This document shows, in pieces, positions 26,141 to 39,393 of a stretch of 64,000 nucleotides of DNA (its first letter is position 1; every line of letters starts with the position of its first letter). Source of the stretch: Tillus elongatus. Taxonomy: Eukaryota > Arthropoda > Insecta > Coleoptera > Cleridae. A program made the position numbers and the translations under genes. The notes beneath the pieces are model-generated. The model saw only the letters and a program-made list of their open reading frames with translations, searched no databases and was not told the DNA's origin. The stretch is taken from the NCBI GenBank assembly GCA_964006375.1, contig OZ023266.1:15429565-15493564 (forward strand), read 5' to 3'.

Positions 26141-26740
26141 TAACGATAACTCAAAAAATAATGGACCGATTGTGATGAAATTTGGTAGGTGCCTTCCTTT
26201 TGCAAGTGGCTTGGAAATATTCGTTAGCCAGGAAAATCGGACCAATCTTTCCTGGAAAAATTTTGAGTTTTCTTTCGGAAAATTTTTATGTCTCCGAAAA
26301 TAACAAAGCTATGCCAGCCAAATTTGGCACTTAGTTTTACGCTATTAAACCTGCACTACATTCCAAAATCCAGATATAGGTTGAAAAAAAAATTACAGAC
26401 CTTAAAAAATATTTTGGGTCTACTGATGACCAGAGAAATGAAGAAAACCAACATATTTTGTATGGATAACAATATATTTTGTATAAGGTTTTCTTGACAC
26501 AAAAATTTCAAGAAATAGCAGAAAACTTACTTTGAAAATCTTATAGTTTTTCTTCTTTAAATGTAAAAATTTGCAATTTTTAGACTGAAACCCTGAAACA
26601 AATACAGTTTATGTAAAGCAAATTAATAAATATGTTTTACAAAGCCTTAAGTTACAGCTTTAACTACCATTGTCCAGAAAATTCATTTCAAATAGACCCA
26701 TTCTGTGATGGTTTGGCAGTAGTTTTCAGTAGATGCAGTG

Positions 26741-27099
26741 GTTCATTAAGATCCCTGAAATAAATAATGTCAAACAGGCAACAGCAATACCGCGTTGAGT
26801 ACATAAACAACCCTTACCAAGTAACATCTGCCACAATGTAAAAAGTACTAAGCTTAAAAATATACAGCTGTTTTGAAAAACAGATAACATGTATATTTAT
26901 TAAAAAATTAGTTGTAATTTGGGATAAATATGTATGGATAGGAACCGAATAAACCCAACCTTTGCTGTAAACAATGCATCCGCTAACTGGCAAAATACTA
27001 TTACAGTATCATAGCAGCTTATTTAGGGGCTGCATTGTCAATTACATGTATCAAAAAATAGCAAATAAAGTTTTGAATTTGAATTGGAATTTGACATTG
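26741..27099. other. Unassigned AT-rich sequence
   Basis: Nothing recognised before the 5S-like block. Confidence 0.4.
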
Positions 27100-27187
27100 G
27101 ATCGATCACTGAAGTTAAGCAACTCCGGGCGCGGTCAGTACTTGGATGGGTGACCGCCTGAGAACACCGTGTGCAGAGTTACCTTTT
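27100..27187 (+). ncRNA. 5S-rRNA-like fragment (pseudogene or 5S-derived repeat)
   Basis: GATCACTGAAGTTAAGCAAC, CGGGCGCGGTCAGTACTTGG and ATGGGTGACCGCCTGAGAAC match the middle and 3' parts of eukaryotic 5S rRNA. They include the internal promoter elements: box A (GAAGTTAAGCAAC), intermediate element and box C (GGGTGACCGCCTG-GAACACC). The first ~35-40 nt of 5S are absent, replaced by TTGGAATTTGACATTGGATC. The 3' stem is diverged (GTGTGCAGAGTTACC) and a TTTTT follows at 27183-27187. It cannot be a functional 5S gene, but it could be transcribed by Pol III because the promoter is internal. It could also be the head of a 5S-derived SINE. Confidence 0.75.
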
Positions 27188-27436
27188 TGTTTAAATAATC
27201 ATTTTACTATATTTTTCTTCTTTTAGGTAACTTTCATTAACCTTTTTCCATAATACAGAACTTTTAATATATACAAATACCCATTTCGCAAAAACACTAT
27301 TTATTAGGTGTGTGCCTCTAAATAAGGATTTCAGTTTAATCAAATTCAAATGCTTTGCGGTATTGGCGCATTTTAGCATGTTAAGCTAGGCTTTACTCTA
27401 TGTAATACAAAACATTAATGAAAGAAAAAAGAAAAA

Positions 27437-27475
27437 TTCGGGACGTAGCAAGTGCGTTATTGTAGCGAATTTTTA
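27437..27475 (-). repeat. Solo element H hairpin end
   Basis: GGGACGTAGCAAGTGCGTTA followed by TTGTAGCGAATTTTTA; the rest of the element is not recognisable. Confidence 0.5.
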
Positions 27476-27627
27476 GGCAAATCGGCTTAATTCAAATAGA
27501 TTAAACAATGCTTTGATTTAATTAGATAGTCAAACACCCCCGGTCCGTACCAGTTCTGAGCTGATCTTTAATGTATTTAATTTCGACCACGAAATTATAA
27601 TGCATGCTTGTAAGAAAAGAAATTAGG

Positions 27628-27934
27628 GACGCAACAAGTGCGTTATGGTAGCGAATTTTTAATAAATGCTTCATATTTTAATAGCTCAATTTGCTATTAA
27701 CCTACAAGATTCGTTGGCCGGGAAACTAGTTTTTCGGGACCATTTAGTTTATTTTCGAAGAATTTTTACACTTTCAAACAATAAAGCAATTTTGATGAAA
27801 TATGGTACATTGTTTCTATTACAGAGGTTGTACTGGTAACCAAATTTGATGCATGCTTTCTTTAAAAAAAAACACATATTTGCTATTTAAAACGTTTTTA
27901 TGAAAATTCACTACCATAACGCACTTGATGCGTC
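27628..27934. repeat. Solo 300-bp terminal module of element H (MITE-like)
   Basis: The module starts GACGCAACAAGTGCGTTATG and ends with the inverse, CATAACGCACTTGATGCGTC, giving about 35-bp near-perfect terminal inverted repeats (including AGCGAATTTTT / AAAATTCACT). It is 307 bp, contains CTCAATTTGCTATTAACC and ATGAAATATGGTACATTG, and has no coding sequence. The rest of element H is absent on both sides, so this module can exist on its own. Confidence 0.7.
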
Positions 27935-28031
27935 CAGAGATTTTGTAACTATAAGCTGTCTTACAAATAAGTAAAAATGATTGTACTTGTATTAAAAACA
28001 ATTATAAGTATCAAATGACGAGATGATGATA

Positions 28032-28203
<172 letters not shown>

Positions 28204-28444
28204 AGGTGTCCCAGCACAGACGCCACGGGCTTTCACGTCTACATTTTTCTTTATTTTGAATTTATTTGAAACGGAAATTGTATAGGTTGAAAAGGACTAC
28301 ATCCTAATATTATTTTCAAATATACTGGTGATCCAAAAAAAAGTGAGACCTCAGGCTTACGTTTTTTCCTGTAAAACCCTAGTTTTTGAATTCTGTGGGA
28401 AAAATAAGGTTCACTTACTCCAAGGATCCCTATACCTAGTTATT

Positions 28445-29406
28445 ACGGTTTCCCAAATAAGAGCAAACTAGCCCCCTAGAATCCATATCCGGGTTTAGTT
28501 TCAGTTTTTTATCTGTTTACGTATATACAGGGTGACGCATTTCACGGGAAAGGTCAATATAATTGTTATTATGTAAGATACGACAAAACATTGTATACGT
28601 TAATTATAGGGTGTTTTATTATTTCTATATTATTTTGACAATCACAGGTGGCCCATAAATTGTTGGTGATACCTATAATTTCGAAGATTCCTTATATTAT
28701 TGCATTTTAGCATTTTTCGTCGAAATATGATGCATGTTTAAAAAAAACATTGAGACGGAGTAAGTGCGTTTTGGTAGCGAATTTTCATTAACTGCTTCAA
28801 ATTTCAATAACTCAATTTGCTATTAACCCAAGGTTTTCTCGGAACCATTTCAAGTTTATTTTCGGAAAATTTTTGTAAATATTCAAAGAATAAATTATTT
28901 TTATTAATTATTGTACATTGTTTCTACTATATAGGTTATTCCGGTAACCAAATTGATGCCTGCTTGCATTGTGTGTGTGTGTTTTGTTTCTTTAACGTTG
29001 GCCTATTTCCGCGACTATGGCCGATCACCGACGCCAGGGAGCAGTTTCACCTCACTATCCTGGAAATTTTGCCGAAGCCCTGTCTTTCCGTAAGGAGGGT
29101 AGGGATCTTTAACGTGCCCAACATCGCATGGACACGGGACCGACGGCTTTACGCCCCCTCCGAAAGGCGGAACGTGCAGACATTCAACTTGCTCAAATAC
29201 AATGCCAGAACCTTGGTTGATGTTAATTTTACAGTTTGTACTGAAAAAGTGAATGGAGTTCCCTGGGATCGAACCCAGTACCATTCGGTTCAGAGGCACA
29301 CGTTCTTGCCCCTGAACCACCGAGGTTCTGCCTGCTTGCATTAAAACATATTTGGTATTAAACGTATTTTTATGGAAATTCACTTTTATAACCTACTTGT
29401 TGCGGC
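28445..29406 (+). repeat. Element H copy interrupted by a SINE
   Basis: It starts near GAGCAAACTAGCCCCCTAG and ATCCATATCCGGGTTTAG. CAGGGTGACGCATTTCACGG and the internal module follow, then the terminal module from GAGACGGAGTAAGTGCG (about 28752) to ACCTACTTGTTGCGGCAAGA (about 29388-29406). A 358-bp SINE with 14-bp duplications lies inside the terminal module, so the SINE is younger than this copy. Confidence 0.7.
28971..29328 (-). mobile_element. tRNA-derived SINE, copy 1
   Basis: It is flanked by identical 14-bp repeats TGCCTGCTTGCATT (28957-28970 and 29329-29342). Read on the minus strand it starts AGAACCTCGGTGGTTCAGGG, with a box A-like TGGTTCAGGGG and a perfect box B GGTTCGATCCC. The head is most like tRNA-Gly. 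The body contains GGCGTAAAGCCGTCGGTCCC and GGGCACGTTAAAGATCCCTA and ends with AAAGAAACAAAACACACAC. It has no coding capacity and depends on a partner LINE for mobility. The ORF of 175 codons spanning it on the plus strand is accidental. Confidence 0.85.
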
Positions 29407-30989
29407 AAGACTTTTGTTAGATGCACTTGAAGATCTTCTTTCAAATTGTATTAGCATCCCCTATTGTTAAGGAGCGGGGGATAGTTAGGGAGTAACTTGT
29501 AGAACTAGGCTAATTTGGACATAGTAACGATCTAATATACTTTAATAAATAAACTAAACTTTAACAATCTTAATTGAAAAGTCTCTGATATTAGTCACTA
29601 CATTTTCAAAGCAAAAGTCTGTACTTATTTCTACATAACTAAAATCACAACTCTCTTAATGTTTATCAACAACACTACTTATAACCTTGCTTTGGTCTAC
29701 ATAATACATAATTGCAGACCTCAGCAGTCAGCATTCCTTGTACTGTATGCTGCATTTCCAAATTGTTTATTATTTAGATAAGTATGTAATATTATTTCAA
29801 TGCCAATGTTTATGATACATCTGTGACCTACTACTACATGAAATATTACATTAATTGTTGTAGTGAATTTTCCTATAACCAAATTTCAATTATAAATGGA
29901 ATGATATTAAAAAATATATTTTTACGATTGGAAATACCCTTTAAGATAGCTTTCTGTTCTATGAACATATACTCAAAATTAATATTTCCAGTGTTATTGG
30001 CGGTTAGTAGAACCTGAACTTATTACAAATTTAAATTATACCAGAAATAAGAGATTAAACCAAATCCAATAGATCCGCAAGCCTTGCACCAAGATGTCTG
30101 GAATCAATAAGATGGTGCTTCACCCCATTTCGTTCATCAAGTTTGTGTATTCTTAAATCACCAATTTCCAGACAACGAGGCGACATCGCCTTTGAACTTT
30201 GATTATGGTAATAAAGTAATCATTAAAAAGTACCTGTGTGTGAGAAACTTCTAACAATCAAATAAATTTTGGTACTTGAACGAGATAAATTACTAAAACT
30301 AATAATGAGGTGATAAATAATATATAACCACCTGCGTCTCTATTAAATATAAAATCGATAGTAATATAACCTATTATATTAAAAACAAAATCTTACGGCG
30401 CTGGTGTGTAATGTGTATATGAGAGGCTGTAGCATCAACCCGGATCTATCTTCTTCTATCATCAACCCCTGGAACATGACCTTCCCGTCCTTCCTCCCTG
30501 CAGAGGCGCAAGGTGCCGGGACACATCGGGATGCGGGTAGCGAGATGAACATAAATTCACTCTTTAATTACCCCCCTGCTGTCAAATCGGACGATCTGAC
30601 GGTTTTATGACAATTTATTGGGGAACGGGCGGAGGGTCGTCCTCGAGCTGTAATGTCACCCTGACTGACGGACAGCTATGCATTCAAATGGGCTGTTTTA
30701 GCTGAGAGACAACGCTGAGATGGGAAAGATGACAGCGGCGACGACAACGGCAATGACGACGTAGAGGAGTGTGTTGGGGAAAGCAGGCTTTCTTTCGCAT
30801 CGCATCCCCAATTATACGTCGATCATTGGTAAAGGAGAGAGACGAAATACTATCAGTACGTATACAGATGATCTTATCTCTCGATGTCGAATTCTTGAAG
30901 ATGTTTTATAGTTTATGATATGTACATCAACGGTATTTTAAGTATGGTACAGAATATATCTACGTATTGTTCCAACCAAAAAAATTATT
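29407..30989. other. Unassigned; GC-richer island at 30400-30870
   Basis: 29407-30399 is AT-rich with nothing recognised. 30400-30870 is GC-richer and non-repetitive. It has GTTTTATGACAATTTATTGG (about 30600-30619) and CTGTCAAATCGG, which resemble posterior-Hox and TALE-homeodomain binding sites. It lacks a convincing reading frame and may be conserved non-coding DNA. Confidence 0.4.
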
Positions 30990-31328
<339 letters not shown>

Positions 31329-33543
31329 GTTGCATATACAGTGCGGTCTAACAGTGCGTTTAAGTTCAACATCTCCTTTATTATTTAATAATAAAAACCA
31401 AAGTAAATTTGCAGATTAGCTCCTGAACGCTTTTCAAAAAACTGTTTTCACAAACCTGCCTAGGGCCCCCACTGGATGCACAAACCACCAGACAAATTTC
31501 TTGTTCACACCGCCCAAGGAAGTTACGGGATCAGGAGTGAATAGGGGTGCTGGGCGGGGTAGGTAGCAAAAAGGAAATATGAGCAGAAAATGCGAAGAAA
31601 ACGGGCTTAAAAGCTGTATTTTTCACATCTTGAAGCCATATCCCCCTTAAACCCTGCCTATCCCGCACAGCATCCATATGCCCCAGATGCCGTCACTTCC
31701 TTGGCGGGTATGAACAAGAGATTTTTCTTGTGGTTTATACAACGAGGCTGGTTGTATGTTGTCTATGTATATAGTATTTTAATTTGATTTTGAGAATAAT
31801 ACCTGTAGGTAGTTGCACTTAATGCACATGTATTTTTTACGTAAATTTATGTTAATTTTTGTCTTGAAGTGCCAATAAAGAGATAACTAAATGATTCGTG
31901 TTTTACTGTTCACTTCAAAATCTGATGCAATAAACACAGATATAAATATAAATATTATACTTGCCCTTTAATTGATGCTTTTCCTGCTGCTAAGCATTTT
32001 TGACTCTATATCTCAGTTAGTCGGTTCTAATTGATACATGGTTCTAACAAATATACCCCCAAATAAAATACGTCAAAAACTTTATAAATGTAACAAATAG
32101 TTTTATTTAAATTTAATTGGAAACTCTAGAATTTTGCTTACTAGATCCTCTACAGTTTAAAATTAATAACAAATTTTGATTTTATTTGAGTGAAAGGATC
32201 TTACAATTGTTTTAGTTTCATAACAAACATAGCCAAAACTTATTCCTTCTAATTTAACTTTGATACACTATGCGCCCTCTATGAGTTTGCTTGTAAAACA
32301 CTATGGGAATTTGGTTTAAATTTCAGATATATTGATGAAATCTGTTATTATGATCTAAACATTTATTTCTCAATAACAGATGGATCGTTTATCTAGATTA
32401 ATGCATATAGGAAACTTGCTTTTATTATAATTTATTAGTTATGTGAATTGTGATGTACCTTAAGCGTCTGCTGTTAGTAGGTCCAGGTAATATTATGCTG
32501 TTTATTACCCGTGCATTCATTTATCGTCGAGACTGTATAGTCTGGAACATCTACTGGGCTGTTTGTTTGCTTGTTAGACACATTAAATACTATTTACGCA
32601 CAAATTCACTTAAAATTCCATAATATACCTGTAAGGTAAAAATGAGGCTGGTACCTTTCTTGGCGTTCGTTAAACAATCTCCTTCTCTTCTGAAACGGAA
32701 AACGGATGTCCGCGAAAAATCTTGAACCCTATTTCCTTTTCCGGTGTCATAATTCCTGGCAATCTGTTTGGAAATTATTTTCAGCATTTCCTACTTCAAG
32801 TTTTTGTTTCTCAGCCACATAACATCGACAACCAGCATAGCATCGAAAATTATCGTTGTTTTGGCTCTTTGACAGGTTAGTTTAATTTTTATACCCGCCA
32901 AATTCAAATCATTTACTGAAATGTCATTTACAAACAGAAAATTCCTAAATCTAGACATGACATTTGGATAACCTAACTACATGAAAATAATGATTTTTAA
33001 TACAACTAAAAACACTTTTAAATTGTTCATTCGTGCTTTGAGAGTCTTTTTAATATAACCGCTGCTGTCTTTATTAGTGTTCATTTCACCACCTATTAAT
33101 ATACAGAGTGTCTCAATACATTATCTTTTTATTTTTTAAATTATGTGAGTAAAATCTTTTGACACTATTTATTTGGTTTACAATTTAACCTGGTTTTAAA
33201 CTTCACGCTATTCATACACCTTTAGGTATGCAGCTTATTACTTTTACTAAAATTGTTTCATATTATATAGGTTATATTATTAATTTTCAACAATGACTTA
33301 AATGAAATATTTCTTTTTATCTTATTCATATCACATGTATTCAGTACTAAATAACAGTAGCAAAAAATATGTCTGCTGAAAATGTGTTGTTATTTATGGT
33401 TTCCACCTGCCTAGTGTCGTGTAATATGGATAATTTGTGCTGGAATGGCTTTGTATATTCACTGACATGAACGACAATTTACAAAAAGCGTACATACACA
33501 TTTCGTGCAAACTGTAAGTATTGTTTGAGACATTGTATCATAT

Positions 33544-33546
<3 letters not shown>
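31329..33546. other. Unassigned sequence
   Basis: 31330-31760 is moderately GC-rich and includes GCCCCCACTGGATGCACA; the rest is AT-rich. No repeat family from this window and no coding motif was found on either strand. Confidence 0.4.
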
Positions 33547-33622
<76 letters not shown>

Positions 33623-33648
33623 TATATGTGTGTGTGTGTGTGTGTGTG
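33547..33648. repeat. Compound (TA)n-(TG)n microsatellite
   Basis: (TA)n runs from 33547 to 33619, then GTTTATATG, then (TG)10-11 to about 33648. Confidence 0.85.
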
Positions 33649-34904
33649 AGTATTCAACGGGGATAACGCAAGGCGCTGACTCTGGTGCTGTGACGGTTCC
33701 ATGCTTCCATGCACACACAGTACAGCCAGAAGGAAGCTGTAGTAATATATACAGCGGGAGCGGTTTCGTTCTTGTTGAGACTCCTTACTAAGTCAAAACT
33801 ATAACCCAACAGGTCGAAATTAAGGCAGGCGTTGTCAGATAATGCAGTAGAAGATAGCGCGAAACGCCATCTCGGGTTTTCTGCCAGTTCTAGGCTTCCA
33901 CAGTAGCTGCCACATATGTAGAGTACAGCAAGAAGGAAAATGTGTACGCAGTAGGTGTCCTGCAAGTGCTGGCAGGAGCGAGGTTATAGTGGATAGCGAG
34001 TGGTATGATTCAACGCCCATCGTGATATTAGCCAGGGGAGTAGTTTTTGTTGCTCCCAAATTTATTCCAACTGATTCTTATTTTTAATGTCCTGTAAAAG
34101 GAAATTGTTTCTGCTGGGTATTTAAATAAAGAAATAAATAAATATTTATAATCTTTAATGATTACTACAATTCTATAGAATTAATGTTCTTAATCCCGTT
34201 TAATGTATTTTTACTAGCAAGTGCAAGAATCCCGCTGAATTAAAAAAATATTGCAAGAAAACTTATAAAACATCCAATTGGACCCTCAGGTAAGATTAAG
34301 GATGGATTTATCATTCGATTTTATCATAAATTACAGCGCCCCCTTTCTTTTTCGTTGGGCAATCTGACACTAATTGTTACTTACCAACAATTTCAGTTGT
34401 AATAACAATTTATAGAAATTGGCTTGGAGCTTAAAATACGGTCGTCTAATTGGTTGACTGAGAATGAGTCTCGCGAGGTGATTGTGAAGCTGGGTGAAGT
34501 AACCAAGAGCTACGAGCCACATAAAAATTACCAGCGGTGTGTGAAAAACTCCTCGTAACGGTTATGACCCTCTGCCACCCGATATTGCCAGTTACTCTCC
34601 CTAAAGTACCTCTCTTTCTTTACTAACGACTATCTGATAATTAACTTCACTATTATTTTGTAGTTGAAGTATTAAAAATAGTATATTTATGCAAGTAACT
34701 CTGTTTTAAAATAGGGAAGTTTTTAAATGCCTTGATTGTATCATAGAAGGGCACTTCTTTCTCTCCGTGCCAAGTTTTAATAAACTAAATTCATCAAAGC
34801 AACTAGTTTAAATATTGTTCCTAAACGTCAAAATGTTTGGGGTTGACATCTTTGGGTGTGTTGAATTATAGGCTTTTTCTTTCCAAACAATTTTTTATTC
34901 CTTT
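33649..34904. other. Unassigned sequence
   Basis: 33660-34060 is GC-richer and open in several frames on the minus strand, but shows no family motifs. The remainder is AT-rich with nothing recognised. Confidence 0.4.
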
Positions 34905-34910
34905 CCCCAG

Positions 34911-34944
34911 CGTTTCGACCTTTCTAACCGGTCATCCTCAGGGG
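34911..34944 (-). other. Hammerhead-like motif (short stem-loop core)
   Basis: Reading the minus strand, CTGAGGA is followed by one T, a GACC/GGTC stem with a 9-nt loop, then GAAACG. This is the CTGANGA ... GAAA layout of hammerhead ribozymes, but with one extra base before the stem. Such blocks are common at the ends of Penelope-like retroelements. No RT is seen nearby. Cleavage competence is unknown. Confidence 0.4.
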
Positions 34945-35984
34945 AATCTAAAATTTACAAAGAGGCTTGTCAGCAAAACTGAGTTTTCCGGTAGGCTACT
35001 TCTGCCCGGGTACAATACAGAAAACAAGATAAAAATGAGGCGACAGAAAGTTAAACCTCAACACTAAGTCAAAAATTAAAAGTTAAAAACTGTCTAACTA
35101 CGCAACTATCTAAGATTAGAAGTACAAAGTCATACCTGCAATAAAAATACAAATACAAGTCAAACTGAGCTGTGAAAAAAGCTAATTTTGTCCTGAAAAA
35201 TTAAAACTTACAATAAATCTAAATCTAAAACTCCTAAAAGTCTTAAAAATCGCAAAAAAGCTACCACTTAGAAGGGTTTTAGGTTAAGCTGAAGGTAATA
35301 ATCGGAGCAAAAGCAAACAGCACAAACATTAGCAAGCCATGCAGCTGAGAAGAAACTTTCAGAGAATATTAAGCCTATTAACGGAATAAGAGTAAAAACA
35401 GAGTGAATTTTTTATCTTTTTATGAAACATAAAAACGCTAAGATAGTCATTTACTTACTTGTCCATTATTAAACAAGACTAAAAAACTATACAGTTGAAT
35501 GCCCAAGGAACCCGCTTCATCTGTTGTTGTGGGATGGATCAATCGAGTCAGATGTGTTACTAACCCCAAAGGGAGCAACTCTTATTGAAATCGAGAACGA
35601 ATTTTTTTGCTTTAACTTTCAAAATTTAAAATTGAACAGACGTCTCTAGTGGCGACGGACATGGTCAGACCAAAACAGCAGGGCGCAAGATCGGTCTCGA
35701 AACGAGAACGCAAATGACAACTGACAGAAGTGGCATATCGACTCGAAAATGCAAGGATATAAAAATAGAATGATAGGTCTGGAAACCACGGGGCAGACAA
35801 TCTCATAGAGAAAATTCAAGGTCTGTTTGACTGATGTGTGGATTCGTCAAATATCATTATATATCTTTGTAATTTTCGGAGAAAAAATTGTTTTTAAAAG
35901 AAAACTCAAAATTTGAATAGCTCAATTTTTTCTTAACCTAGAAAGTTTATTTTTTGTATGTAGTAAATTCTTTTACAATGCAAT
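34945..35984. other. Unassigned AT-rich sequence
   Basis: No recognised gene; weak element H internal similarity begins near 35860 (repeated ATCTTTGTAATTTTCGGAGA). Confidence 0.4.
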
Positions 35985-36176
35985 ATATCTGTCAAATTTA
36001 TTTAAAATATCTTTGTAATTTTCGGAGAAAAAAATTTTCTCGAAAGAAAACTCAAAAGTTTTCTGGAAAACCTTGTCAGATTTTGCTAACTAACGAACTC
36101 ATCCAAGCCAATAATAAAAGAAAGGCACCTGCCGAGTTTCATTGAGATCAGTTGATTGTTTTTTGAGTTATCGGTT

Positions 36177-36264
<88 letters not shown>

Positions 36265-36372
36265 TGAAACTGACCCCGGATATGGGTTCTAGGGGTCCTC
36301 GTTCGCGCTGATTTGAAAATATTTTTGCAAAGTCTCACCATTACTGATTTTTTTTAAATAAAAATTCATTTG
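35985..36372 (-). repeat. Element H fragment with (TA)n array
   Basis: CGAAAGAAAACTCAAAAGTT and a TTTTTTGAGTTATCGGTTGG block precede a (TA)n array (36179-36256). ATTGAAACTGACCCCGGATA, GGGTTCTAGGGGTCCT and a decayed 5' palindrome follow. Confidence 0.6.
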
Positions 36373-36591
36373 AAATGACTGGTTCTGTTTTAAAAAAAAT
36401 TAAGATATTTTATCTGGTTCTATTCACACTTTTGATAATTTTTGTAATCACCGTGTATAATTTTGAAGATTTTATAATTATCTACTGAATACGTGCATCT
36501 TTGCTTATGAACGCCAGAACATAAAATAATGCATTTCCCTGATGGTTTATTTGTGGGCCAGTCGTTTCGGGGGTTTGCAGCTGTCATTTTT

Positions 36592-37856
<1,265 letters not shown>

Positions 37857-38731
37857 GTTTTTTCTATAAAATTATGAATATCTAGAAAACCGTAATATTT
37901 AGTCATATGGTTTGCATAACGTCACATTTAAATTTTATAAGCAGTCGACTTCAATGACGGGAAAAGTGGGTATTCCATTTAAAACAACGAAGATTGTGTC
38001 AACTTCCGGTTTTACCGGAAATGGCAGAACTGTAAAAATATTGTGCTTGAATAGACCGCATTTTGTTTGTTACATGTGAAAAGTTTCTGAAAAGAAATAT
38101 GAGAGGTTCATGAAATATGTATCATGTAAGTTCGCGGCTGAACACCCTGTATGATAAACCAGCGAACTTTTACAAAAACGCAAACATAGAGACAAAGCTT
38201 CTGGTATATTTTCACTGGACATCTGCTAGAACTAGTCAGTGTTGAATGCTCGTCACGTAGACGGATTGTCCATCACCGGTAGATTTGACAGTTGTATCGT
38301 AACAGAACCCATCGCATCCGTGGGTAATAGCGGCAGTCTCGTAAAGTCTCATTCACTGTTGGATATAAAGTCCATAGGCGTCGGACGTGCCGCACAGACA
38401 GACACCTATCTGGCCTTAATCACACGCTCCTATCACACGACACACACCTTAACTGATATTGTTACATTAGCTTTACGTTTATTGTTGTTTGTCGAGTTTG
38501 TCTAACTCGCCTCCACCATTTGCGTCTCTTCCTGCCGTAAAAAGTTGTACCTTTGTTTTCTGTGCTATTGAGAACGTGATTCTGTAGTTTCGTTAATACA
38601 TGTAAAATAAATATAAATAGACTATAGCTTTGTAATCAAGTGATCGTTGTTCATTGGGCTAATTACCATCTAAGCATTGTTTTCGCAGTAATGTAAAGAA
38701 TAGAATATCCCTAATAACAGACTTACAAAAT
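37857..38731. other. Unassigned; GC-richer stretch 38200-38520
   Basis: An 88-codon frame at 38239-38505 has no recognisable motif and an ordinary composition. A transposon-end-like ACACCCTGTATG occurs near 38143. Nothing else is identified. Confidence 0.4.
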
Positions 38732-39393
38732 TACAGGGTGTTTCTAAATTGATGCGAAAAATTTTACAGGGTGATTTTTTGGCGAAAAATAAGGGGTGTC
38801 TTTTTTATAAAGTTTTTCTTGAAACCTCTTCGCCTCCACGTTACAGCCCTTTGAAATTTTAGCAAAAAAAAGTTTTCATTAAATTTCTCCGTTATGAAAT
38901 AATTTTAAAAAACGAAATTTTGCAGATGCATAAGGCTAACAAAATGACAGTTTTAAATGGATTTTGTAACCCTATAATGTTATCACAAGAGGGTGAATAA
39001 ACCTACCCTTACATTATTTTTTATCGGTACTTTTCATTGTGTGTACCGTTTTCTATTAAAAAAAATGATTTTGAAAGAAGAATTGATTTAGCAACTTTTT
39101 ATGTCCTGACATTTTCTCATAAAATTGTTAGTTTCATCACAAAAAAATAAAATATTACTCAAATCGATGTCACATGAATTTACAAAATGGTTGTTATTTG
39201 CTGAAAAATCTAGTACGTGGTAGGCTGTCAAATAACGTCATAATTACACTAATATGTTCATATGTATTGTTCTGGCTTTTACTAATTTCCAAACATTCAT
39301 AATAAGAGATAACTATTGTACTACTATTTTATAATTAATAATTAACAAACTAAGAAACGAAAAGAAATATTAACAAAATGTCAGTACGTATCA

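Larger units (their letters stand above)
24018..26740 (+). repeat. Element H copy split by mariner-like element 2
   Basis: The 5' end is at TTTAGTGAATTTTCTTACA, followed by only about 45 bp before a (TA)n array (24066-24131), then the mariner-like element. The (TA)n array resumes at 26058-26138, followed by element H internal sequence (ACGATAACTCAAAAAATAAT, GTTAGCCAGGAAAATCGGAC, then the TTTCAAATAGACCCATTCTG region). Homology fades near 26740 without the terminal hairpin. Confidence 0.65.

Noticed and set aside
27100..27187. Functional 5S rRNA gene
   Set aside because: The 5' third is missing and the terminal stem cannot form.
28817..29344. 175-codon plus-strand open frame
   Set aside because: It covers the SINE antisense. 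The same frame appears at 44450-44914 because the SINE is repeated, and the tRNA-like head and TSDs explain the sequence.
38239..38505. Possible host gene (88 codons)
   Set aside because: No motif, no start context or splice structure that can be argued. A frame of this length is expected by chance in GC-richer sequence.
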